A DNA stretch of 8,472 nt from JALZHR01 sp036389695 (GTDB lineage: Bacteria; Acidobacteriota; Blastocatellia; Pyrinomonadales; Pyrinomonadaceae). The notes below the pieces were generated by a model. The model did not search any database and had not been told where the DNA came from. It worked only from the letters and a program-made list of their open reading frames with translations. This document shows, in pieces, positions 1 to 5,799 of the stretch. Positions within the stretch are counted from its first letter, which is position 1. Each line of letters opens with the position of its first letter. The stretch lies in assembly GCA_036389695.1 (NCBI GenBank), contig DASVWG010000476.1, positions 1 through 8,472 on the forward strand. Direction: 5' to 3'. The position numbers were made by a program, and so were the translations under genes.

Positions 1-645
1 GAACTTGATTTTCTTCGTTATGAAATCGCCGGTGACGATTATATTCTGCACTTTTCCGCCGACGATTTTTCGCAGCAGGACAAAGGAATAATCGCCTTTT
101 TTCGCGCTCGGCTGAATGTTGTCGTCATAGCTCGTCACAGTCAAAAGAACTTCTTCCTTTCCGTCGCCTTCCAAATCGACGCGCAGCGCCTCGCGAATTT
201 TCGGAGCTTTATTGATGATGCCTTTCGTCCGCAAAACGTCGGACGCAGCTTTGATGTAAGTCGCGTTGTTTAAATCAATTAACTGCGGCGCGCGCGGCAG
301 CAGATTCCAGCCCGGATTGACGCCGATTGCGACGCCGTCGATGTCGTCCAGTTCGGTATCGACTTTATAAAAATCATCGCAAGGCTCGTCTGGAAACGGC
401 GCTTGGACCTCGGCGGTGATGGTGGCGATTTTGCCTCTCGTGCTGTAAACTGCGTAGCTTTTCTTTCCTTTTAACTGCGCGAAGGTCGTTTTCGCATCGA
501 CGAATTTCCCGTCTTTGACGCCGCCGAGCAAACCGTAAGTATTCATTTCGAGAATCGGCACGATTTCCGTCTGCGCCGAAGCTTTAACAGCCAAAAGAAA
601 CATTACCAACAAGCTGGAACTGATTAATTTTTTCATAGTTTTCAT
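1..645 (-). CDS. Secreted protein of unknown function, C terminus outside window
   Basis: This reading frame stays open for 215 codons from ATG at 645 to the left edge, so only its N-terminal part is visible. It starts with a signal peptide (MKTMKK, a hydrophobic stretch at about residues 7-20, then KASA before Q25, the likely cut), so the protein is exported. A second in-frame ATG at 636 would give an equally good signal peptide, and neither has a clear Shine-Dalgarno sequence. The mature part has no catalytic motif I recognise. Residues 157-165 (D-L-E-G-D-G-K-E-E) followed by VLLTV resemble the Asp-rich calcium loop of FG-GAP/VCBS repeats, but only one copy is seen. The gene lies 29 bases behind the permease stop codon on the same strand, so co-transcription is plausible. 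Coding status is fairly sure; function is unknown. Confidence 0.8.
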   Translation of the reverse strand, partial: MKTMKKLISSSLLVMFLLAVKASAQTEIVPILEMNTYGLLGGVKDGKFVDAKTTFAQLKGKKSYAVYSTRGKIATITAEVQAPFPDEPCDDFYKVDTELDDIDGVAIGVNPGWNLLPRAPQLIDLNNATYIKAASDVLRTKGIINKAPKIREALRVDLEGDGKEEVLLTVTSYDDNIQPSAKKGDYSFVLLRKIVGGKVQNIIVTGDFITKKIKF

Positions 646-674
646 CAAAAGTTTTTACCGAAAAAGCTCTCGTC

Positions 675-1988
675 TTATTTGTAATTTCCTGACGTTTCGC
701 CGCCGCTTGTTTTGCGGGAGACGCGAAAAACAAAATACAAAACTATGCCGACCGCCGCCGAAATCAAAATCGCCAAGCCTTCCTTTTTATAATCGACATT
801 CGTGAGCAGCCAGACGATTAAAATCAAAGATAAAACCGTGACGACGATTCCGAGCGGCGCGAGAAATTCCGCCTTCGGCGCGTTCTGTCGCCCGCGAAAA
901 ACCGGCAAGGAAGCGCAGGTCGTCGCATAAACCAGCAGGCGCGTAATCGTGGCGATAGCCAGAGCCGTGTAAAAGGAAGTTTGCAGCGTGAAAACGTAAA
1001 TCAGAACGGCGGTCAAAAGCAGCGAGACGTAAGGCGTCTTAAATTTTTCGTGCGTTTTTGCCAGCACCTTCGGCAGCTCGCCCTGTTCAGCCATCGCAAA
1101 AGGAATGCGCGAGGCGGCTAAAAATCCGCCGTTTAAGTTGCCCAAAACCGAGATGAGCGCGCCGACGGCGATAAACGCTGCTCCGAAACTGCCCATAAAG
1201 CGTCCGGCGGCATCGGCGAGCGGCGTTTTCGAAGCGGCAAGCTCCGGCAAAGTCCCGATGGCGACGATTTGAATGACCATAAAAAGAACGGCGCAAAACA
1301 CCAGCGCGGTCAGAAGCGCGAACGGCACGTTGCGGCGCGGCTCTTTCGTTTCGCCCGCCGGAATGACCGCCGCTTCAAAACCGACAAAGGCGTAAATCAA
1401 AATCAAAATCGCTTCGGAAAACTTTCCGTATGCGGGCAATTCTCCAAAAGTGAAATTGGCGGGCTGGATAAAAAATAAGCCGATGGCGACGAAAGCGAAA
1501 AGCGGCAGGATTTTTCCGACCGTGAAAATATTGGTCATCCAAGCCGATTCGCGCACGCCGATAAGATTAACGATTGTCATAATTACAACGACGAGGCTGA
1601 CAATCAAAACGCGCCAGAAGCCTTGTGCCAATTCAGGATTAAAAAATTCGATGTAGAGCAAAAGCGCGTTGCAGTTGGTCGCAAAAGTCGTGATGCGCAC
1701 AATCCAGTAAAGCCAGCCGACTTCAAACCCGACCAGCGAGCCGAACGCTTCTCTGGCGTAGAGATACATTCCGCCGGTCGCCTGAAAACGGCTGGAAACT
1801 TCGGCGAAACACAAAACGATAAACGCGACGATTAATGCGCACGCGACAAAGGCAATCAAGCTGTAATTGCCGATTAAGCCCGTCACGCGCGACGGCAGCA
1901 GAAAAATTCCCGTGCCGATAATCGTATTGACGGCAATCGCCGCCAAATCCCAACGGCTGATGCCGCGAACAAGTTTTTCCTCAGTCAT
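675..1988 (-). CDS. APC-family amino acid permease
   Basis: A 437-residue integral membrane protein of the amino acid-polyamine-organocation (APC) superfamily, likely a secondary transporter moving an amino acid across the inner membrane with protons or by exchange. About 12 hydrophobic helices can be drawn, at roughly residues 13-35, 42-64, 83-113, 125-147, 153-175, 191-211, 222-245, 265-290, 319-337, 340-361, 374-396 and 402-423. The length is normal for the family. Helix 1 has the family's substrate-binding break G25-T-G-I-F29, preceded by II. Helix 6 has FVGFE (201-205), followed by the loop E212-T-K-E-P-R. The ATG at 1988 gives the usual short cytoplasmic N terminus before helix 1, although no Shine-Dalgarno sequence is visible. 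The substrate cannot be read from the sequence. The gene follows a hairpin/T-run and precedes the secreted protein at the left edge. Confidence 0.93.
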   Translation of the reverse strand: MTEEKLVRGISRWDLAAIAVNTIIGTGIFLLPSRVTGLIGNYSLIAFVACALIVAFIVLCFAEVSSRFQATGGMYLYAREAFGSLVGFEVGWLYWIVRITTFATNCNALLLYIEFFNPELAQGFWRVLIVSLVVVIMTIVNLIGVRESAWMTNIFTVGKILPLFAFVAIGLFFIQPANFTFGELPAYGKFSEAILILIYAFVGFEAAVIPAGETKEPRRNVPFALLTALVFCAVLFMVIQIVAIGTLPELAASKTPLADAAGRFMGSFGAAFIAVGALISVLGNLNGGFLAASRIPFAMAEQGELPKVLAKTHEKFKTPYVSLLLTAVLIYVFTLQTSFYTALAIATITRLLVYATTCASLPVFRGRQNAPKAEFLAPLGIVVTVLSLILIVWLLTNVDYKKEGLAILISAAVGIVLYFVFRVSRKTSGGETSGNYK

Positions 1989-1997
1989 AATTTAAAG

Positions 1998-2033
1998 AAA
2001 AAACGCAGACCCGAATTTTAAAGCCTGCGTTTT
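1998..2033 (-). terminator. Hairpin with T-run after the 2073-2711 gene
   Basis: Read on the minus strand, AAAACGCAG and CTGCGTTTT form a perfect 9-bp stem around a 16-base loop, and the distal arm continues into six T residues. This is the layout of a rho-independent terminator, placed 40 bases after the stop of the secreted-protein gene. It also lies only 10 bases before the permease start codon, so it could instead act as an attenuator in that gene's leader. The stem has only five G/C-rich pairs and a large loop, so its strength is uncertain. Confidence 0.55.
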
Positions 2034-2072
2034 CAGACGGAAATCGAAACTTAACCCGAGATGCCCGTTTAC

Positions 2073-2711
2073 TTACTGCGCCTGCGTCAGATTGTAAGTT
2101 ATATGTTCCCATCTGGCTTTTCTGGTCGTGCTGCCGTCGGGCTCGGTATATATGCGAAAATAAGCCGTGTAAGTTCCGACTAAATCAAGGTCGTCGTCCG
2201 CCGCTATCGGCAGCCACGGCTCGCCCAAAATTCTTTGCGGATAAATCTCGGCTTTCCCGCGCATCCGAACTTTTCCGGTCGCGCGAGTTTCATATTTTTT
2301 TCGCCCGATAGTCGGAAGCAGGTTTACCGGCTCTGATTCAATCGAGTCAAAGTAAAACCGGATTTGAGGCAAATCAAAATCGCCGCCTGATTTGGCGCCG
2401 ATTATTCGGTTAAACCCGGTCAAAACGGTGCCGAGTTGAACCGGAAACGGAAACGGATTGGCGTCCCTGTAAGGCAGGTTAATCGGCGTCGCTCTGCCGA
2501 TAAAAAACACGTCCTCGCCCTGCATCGTGTGATAGGTCGCCGAGCCTTCCGGCGTCATTCTGTAATTGTAGCGAATGGTCAGGTTTTTGATTTCGACCTG
2601 CGGCGTCACAGCGGCGCTTGTCTGTGCCGAACAAACAGTAATATTAAAGAGCGCCATTGCCGCCAGCCCAATGATGCGAATAAACGAAAAACCTTTTTTT
2701 TGCTTTATCAT
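2073..2711 (-). CDS. Secreted protein of unknown function
   Basis: A 212-residue exported protein I do not recognise. The signal peptide has a Lys-rich start (MIKQKK), a hydrophobic core at about residues 9-25, and a likely cut at CSA before Q30. The mature part alternates short polar and hydrophobic stretches, suggesting mostly beta structure. It is rich in aromatic residues and ends with a Trp/Tyr-containing strand (ARWEHITYNLTQAQ). It has no cysteine after the signal peptide and no evident catalytic motif. The frame stays open upstream to a TTG at 2777, but that TTG is the -35 element of a good promoter (2749-2777), so the ATG at 2711, about 30 bases downstream of the expected transcription start, is the better start. 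No strong Shine-Dalgarno sequence is seen. It is divergent from the serine hydrolase gene and probably forms its own unit, ended by the hairpin at 1998-2033. Confidence 0.82.
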   Translation of the reverse strand: MIKQKKGFSFIRIIGLAAMALFNITVCSAQTSAAVTPQVEIKNLTIRYNYRMTPEGSATYHTMQGEDVFFIGRATPINLPYRDANPFPFPVQLGTVLTGFNRIIGAKSGGDFDLPQIRFYFDSIESEPVNLLPTIGRKKYETRATGKVRMRGKAEIYPQRILGEPWLPIAADDDLDLVGTYTAYFRIYTEPDGSTTRKARWEHITYNLTQAQ

Positions 2712-2748
2712 CTTTCGGAAAATTTTCTTCGTCCCGGAGTCGGATTTA

Positions 2749-2777
2749 AATATACTTTTAAATAGATATAAGAACAA
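2749..2777 (-). promoter_or_regulatory. Sigma-70-like promoter for the 2073-2711 gene
   Basis: On the minus strand, TTGTTC (-35, complement of 2772-2777) and TATATT (-10, complement of 2749-2754; five of six consensus bases) are separated by exactly 17 bases of A+T-rich DNA. Transcription would begin near 2742, giving a leader of about 30 bases before the ATG at 2711. The -35 is only a three-of-six match, but spacing, position and base composition agree. Confidence 0.6.
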
Positions 2778-2812
2778 GATTTTTCCGCTTTTCCCGCCGG
2801 GTAATTTTCGTT

Positions 2813-2818
2813 TATACT
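2813..2818 (+). promoter_or_regulatory. Possible -10 element for the serine hydrolase operon
   Basis: TATACT at 2813-2818 lies 43 bases before the ATG at 2862, inside the 150-base divergent intergenic region. The region 16-17 bases upstream (about 2790-2796) is only T/C-rich and has no good -35, so this is a tentative call resting on the -10 match and position. Confidence 0.35.
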
Positions 2819-2847
2819 CTGCTTTAACCGTTTCCGCAAAGACTTCC

Positions 2848-2853
2848 GAGGAG
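2848..2853 (+). promoter_or_regulatory. Shine-Dalgarno site fixing the start at 2862
   Basis: GAGGAG lies eight bases before the ATG at 2862, near-ideal spacing for pairing with the end of 16S rRNA. It fixes the start of the serine hydrolase and shows that this organism uses Shine-Dalgarno initiation, which argues against Bacteroidetes. Confidence 0.8.
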
Positions 2854-2861
2854 TTTTCCGC

Positions 2862-3863
2862 ATGAAAAAATATCCCGCGCTTTTAATTTTGCCGCTGATT
2901 GTTTGTCTTTTTTCCGTTTCCGCAATGGCGCAAAGAAAAACCGTTATGAAAAAATCCGCTTTGACCAACGTTCAAAAATACGAGCCGCTCGCGCTTGAAA
3001 ATTCGCCCGAACTGCAAACCGTTTTGACGAAAGCGGTCGGCGAAACTATCAATAAATTCATTTCGAAAAAATTGCAGTCCGACAATCTCGCCGCGACTTT
3101 AATCGATTTGCGCGACCCGAAAAATCTGAAAACGGCAAACTTTCGCGGCGACGCGAAAATCTATCCGGCGAGCGTCGTCAAAATGTTTTACCTGGTCGCC
3201 GCGCATCAATGGCTGAAGGACGGAAAATTAAAAGACACGCCCGAGCTGCGCCGCGCGCTGAAAGATATGATTGTCGATTCGTCAAACGACGCGACGCATC
3301 AAATCGTCGACGTTTTGACCGACGCGACCGGCGGCGGCGAGCTAACGCCTGCGGAACTGAAAATCTGGGCGACAAAGCGCGAAGCCGTCAATCGCTATTT
3401 CAAATCGCTCGATTTCGCGGACATCAACGTCGTGCAGAAAACCTATTGCGAAGACCTCTACGGGCGCGAGCGCCAATTCTGGAACGGCGGCAAAAACCGC
3501 AATATGCTGACGACCAATTCGACCGCGCGCCTGCTCGCCGAAATCGCTCTCGGTCGTGCGGTTTCGCCCGAAGCCTCAAAGCAAATGCTCGAACTTTTAA
3601 AACGCAACCCGTATAAACAAAGCACGGATTTAGACAGCCAGGACATAGGCTTTACGGGCATCGCGCTGAAAAATACCCCGAATGTAAATCTCTGGTCAAA
3701 AGCCGGCTGGACAAGCAACGCGCGTCACGACGCCGCTTACGTCGAAACGCCCGACGGTCAAAAATTCGTCCTCGTCGTCTTCACCGAAAAATTTGCCAAC
3801 GAACGAGAGATTATTCCCGACATCGCCGCGAAGATTTTGCAGGAGCTGCGCGGGAAAAATTAA
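2862..3863 (+). CDS. Beta-lactamase-fold serine hydrolase (class A-like), secreted
   Basis: A 333-residue exported enzyme of the class A beta-lactamase / penicillin-recognising family. It should act in the periplasm through an acyl-serine intermediate on beta-lactams or peptidoglycan peptides. The signal peptide cuts after AMA, before Q24. The three family motifs are in order: S104-V-V-K107 (SxxK, with nucleophile and base, in YPASVVKMFYL), S140-S-N142 (SxN, in VDSSNDAT), and K280-A-G282 in place of KTG. The deacylating Glu of true class A beta-lactamases cannot be placed with certainty; E197, after INVVQK, is a candidate by position. Without it the protein could be a peptidase rather than a drug-hydrolysing enzyme. 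The start is fixed by GAGGAG eight bases upstream. It leads a probable operon with the lipoprotein gene, which begins five bases after its stop. Confidence 0.9.
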   Translation: MKKYPALLILPLIVCLFSVSAMAQRKTVMKKSALTNVQKYEPLALENSPELQTVLTKAVGETINKFISKKLQSDNLAATLIDLRDPKNLKTANFRGDAKIYPASVVKMFYLVAAHQWLKDGKLKDTPELRRALKDMIVDSSNDATHQIVDVLTDATGGGELTPAELKIWATKREAVNRYFKSLDFADINVVQKTYCEDLYGRERQFWNGGKNRNMLTTNSTARLLAEIALGRAVSPEASKQMLELLKRNPYKQSTDLDSQDIGFTGIALKNTPNVNLWSKAGWTSNARHDAAYVETPDGQKFVLVVFTEKFANEREIIPDIAAKILQELRGKN

Positions 3864-3868
3864 GGTCA

Positions 3869-5212
3869 ATGAAGATTTTTACGACATTTATAAAATATTC
3901 GGCGCTCGTTTCGCTTTCGCTTCTTCTTTTCGCCTGCGCCGGTTCGACAAAGCCGACGGCGGTCAACGAAACGAAAAGCGAAACGAAAACGAAAATTTCC
4001 GATTCGCCTGCAATTCGCGTTTCCGCGCCGAATATCGACGCCGCCGAACCGGCAATCGCCGCCGCGCCGGACGGCGGTGTTTATTTCGTTTGGGTGGAAC
4101 ACGGCGCGGGCAGAGCCGCCGACGTTTATTTTCAAAAATTCGACGGCGCAGCCAAGTCAAACGGCGAAAAAATCCGTATCAATCCGCAAGCCGGAGAAGC
4201 CGCCGCGTGGCGCGGTGACCCGCCGACGATTGCCGTCGGCACAAACAACGAAATTTACGTCGGCTGGACGGCGAGCGTGAAAAACGAAAAGGCGAGCGGC
4301 ACGAATTTATACATTTCCGCATCGTCGGACGGCGGAAAATCTTTCGCCGTGCCCGTCAAAGTCAATGACGACAGCGCGCCTGCCTCGCACGGAATGCACT
4401 CGCTGGCGACGGACAAAAACGGAAAAATCTACGTCGCGTGGCTCGACGAGCGAAACATAAAAATACCTTCGCACGCCGAAAACGAATCTGAAAGCTCGTC
4501 CGAATTTCAATTCGTCAAAGCGCATTACACGCCGACGCCCGAAGTTGAACAGGCGCAGAAGGAAGAATCCGAGCCGAACAGCGAGATTTTTTTCGCGGTT
4601 TCCAAAGACGGCGCGAAAACGTTTTCGCCGAATAAAAAAATATCGAGCGAAGTCTGCCCCTGCTGTAAAACCTCGCTGCTCGCAGCCGCTGACGGCAAAA
4701 TTTACGCGAGCTGGCGACAGGTTTTGGCGGGCGATTTCCGGCATATCGCCGTCGCCTCGATTGTTGACGGCGGCGAAAGATTTTCTCAGCCTACGATTGT
4801 CAGCGACGACCGTTGGCAGATTGCGGCTTGTCCGGTTTCCGGCGCGTCGCTAGCGACCGGCGAAACGGACGCGTTGAAAGTCGCGTGGTTTACGGCTGGC
4901 GCGGCAGGCAAGCCCGGACTTTACACGGCGGAAACGACGGACGGCGGAAAATCTTTCTCCGCCCGGACTTTGATAAATGAAGGCGCGGTTTCCGGTCATC
5001 CGATTTTTCTCGCGCGCGAAAACGTCGTCTGGGAAGCAGGCGGCAAATTGTTTGGCGCCAAAATTCAGGGAAATCGAGCCGGTCAAGCCGTCGAAATCGC
5101 CGACGGCGCAGTGCCTTCCGCCGTAGTTTCCGGAGGCAGAATTTTTATCGGTTTCAGCCGCAAAGAAAGCGACACGCGCGGCGTCTGGCTGTCTGTTTTC
5201 GAGGATTTTTAA
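3869..5212 (+). CDS. Sialidase-fold beta-propeller lipoprotein with HGMH and CPCC motifs
   Basis: A 447-residue predicted lipoprotein. The lipobox L20-F-A-C23 is followed by a Thr/Lys/Glu-rich linker (about 24-46). The rest looks like a six- or seven-bladed propeller of the sialidase/BNR type. Asp-boxes are seen at 152-159 (SSDGGKSF), 245-252 (SKDGAKTF) and 356-363 (TTDGGKSF), with a degenerate one near 297-305. Repeated blade strands of the type DGKIYVAW occur near 70, 130, 188, 279, 338 and 426. The catalytic Arg triad and Tyr/Glu pair of true sialidases are not evident, so glycosidase activity is doubtful. Unusual motifs stand just before the equivalent strand of consecutive blades: H174-G-M-H177, C263-P-C-C266 and C321-P. 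They suggest a metal or disulfide site on one face. It is probably co-transcribed with the serine hydrolase (five-base gap, weak AAGG before the ATG). Function is unknown. Confidence 0.85.
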   Translation: MKIFTTFIKYSALVSLSLLLFACAGSTKPTAVNETKSETKTKISDSPAIRVSAPNIDAAEPAIAAAPDGGVYFVWVEHGAGRAADVYFQKFDGAAKSNGEKIRINPQAGEAAAWRGDPPTIAVGTNNEIYVGWTASVKNEKASGTNLYISASSDGGKSFAVPVKVNDDSAPASHGMHSLATDKNGKIYVAWLDERNIKIPSHAENESESSSEFQFVKAHYTPTPEVEQAQKEESEPNSEIFFAVSKDGAKTFSPNKKISSEVCPCCKTSLLAAADGKIYASWRQVLAGDFRHIAVASIVDGGERFSQPTIVSDDRWQIAACPVSGASLATGETDALKVAWFTAGAAGKPGLYTAETTDGGKSFSARTLINEGAVSGHPIFLARENVVWEAGGKLFGAKIQGNRAGQAVEIADGAVPSAVVSGGRIFIGFSRKESDTRGVWLSVFEDF

Positions 5213-5221
5213 AATGAAGCG

Positions 5222-5364
5222 GAAGCCCGCGCGTCCGGCTTGGGCGGAAAGAATTTGGAATTTGAGATTTCAGATTTGGAATTTGTTGTCAGGTGAAATT
5301 CAAATCCGAAATTTACATTACACAATCCCAAACCATAATCCGCCCTTGCTGACGCGCGGGCTTC
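5222..5364. repeat. Nested palindromic intergenic element, 143 bp
   Basis: Outer arms GAAGCCCGCGCGTC (5222-5235) and its exact reverse complement (5351-5364) flank the element. After a short mismatched stretch they continue in GGGCGGA (5242-5248) pairing with TCCGCCC (5339-5345). Inside lies an A+T-rich imperfect inverted repeat, 5265-5284 with 5296-5314, around an 11-base loop. The whole element could fold into one long hairpin. It fills most of the 177-base gap between the lipoprotein and cupredoxin genes and holds no gene. No T-run follows the outer stem and no clear target-site duplication flanks it. It could be a MITE or REP-like repeat, or a transcript-end structure. Confidence 0.7.
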
Positions 5365-5389
5365 TGCCCCGTCAATTTAGAGGATTTAA

Positions 5390-5740
5390 ATGAAAAGATT
5401 TTTACTACTAAATTCGCTTTTATTGTTAATTTTCGTTTTCGGAACGGTTGCGACCGACGCTCAGCCGAAGAAAATAAAAACCGTGCGCATCAATATCCGC
5501 GAGGAAGGTTACGCGCCGGCTTCGGTTTCCGTCCGGAAAGGACAAACGGTGAGGCTCGTTTTTTATCGCGCGAATTCCTATAACTGCGGCGACGAAGTGG
5601 TTTTTCCGGCGCTGAATATAAAGCGCAAAATTCCCGTCCGGACGCCGGTTTCCGTGACCTTTACGCCGCGGCGGGCGGGCGAAATCTCGTTTGCCTGCGG
5701 GATGGATATGTATCGCGGCAAAATCCTCGTGACGAATTGA
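5390..5740 (+). CDS. Small secreted cupredoxin-like protein
   Basis: A 116-residue exported protein resembling the Cupredoxin_1 family (single beta-sandwich domains related to the EfeO N-terminal domain). The signal peptide runs to about A24 with cleavage before Q25. The mature part shows the family signature in order: EEGYAPASVSVRKGQ (38-52), N65-C-G-D-E-V-V-F-P (65-73), and a C-terminal F101-A-C-G-M-D-M-Y-R-G110. Conserved C66, E69, C103, M105 and M107 are candidate metal ligands. The protein contains no histidine, so a classical blue-copper site with two His is impossible. AGAGGA five bases before the ATG supports the start. It probably acts in the periplasm as a copper-binding, electron-transfer or metal-handling protein. 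It lies between the CPCC propeller lipoprotein and the S9 peptidase, 59 bases before the latter, with no convincing terminator between. Confidence 0.88.
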   Translation: MKRFLLLNSLLLLIFVFGTVATDAQPKKIKTVRINIREEGYAPASVSVRKGQTVRLVFYRANSYNCGDEVVFPALNIKRKIPVRTPVSVTFTPRRAGEISFACGMDMYRGKILVTN

Positions 5741-5799
5741 CGGGTTTAAGCTAAAATTCTTCTGAAACCATTCCAATCCCAAGCTGAAAAGGTAAAAAA

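Noticed and set aside
2575..2968. Short open frames (plus 2575-2865, minus 2708-2968) across the divergent intergenic region
   Set aside because: They run over the promoter elements and signal-peptide codons of two real genes and have no Shine-Dalgarno or recognisable product.
3209..3616. 135-codon plus-strand frame overlapping the serine hydrolase
   Set aside because: It overlaps the SxN-motif region in another frame, is strongly Arg-rich and has no family features.
3963..3996. GAAACGAAAA-type tandem low-complexity run as a regulatory repeat
   Set aside because: It lies within codons of the lipoprotein's Thr/Lys/Glu linker after the lipobox, where low complexity is expected.
3793..4218. 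141-codon plus-strand frame bridging the hydrolase and lipoprotein genes
   Set aside because: It crosses two well-supported genes in a third frame. Its Arg/Phe-rich product is typical of frame-shifted reading.
4307..4744. 145-codon minus-strand frame inside the lipoprotein gene
   Set aside because: It is antisense to the propeller repeats; its Arg/Phe/Val-rich sequence mirrors the Asp-box codons.
5251..5314. GAATTTG repeats as a CRISPR array
   Set aside because: The units are 7-12 bases with no regular repeat-spacer pattern, and no cas genes are present.
5737..5766. TTGACG at 5737-5742 as a promoter for the S9 peptidase
   Set aside because: No acceptable -10 lies 16-18 bases downstream, and the better -10-like TAAAAT (5752-5757) is only 9 bases away.
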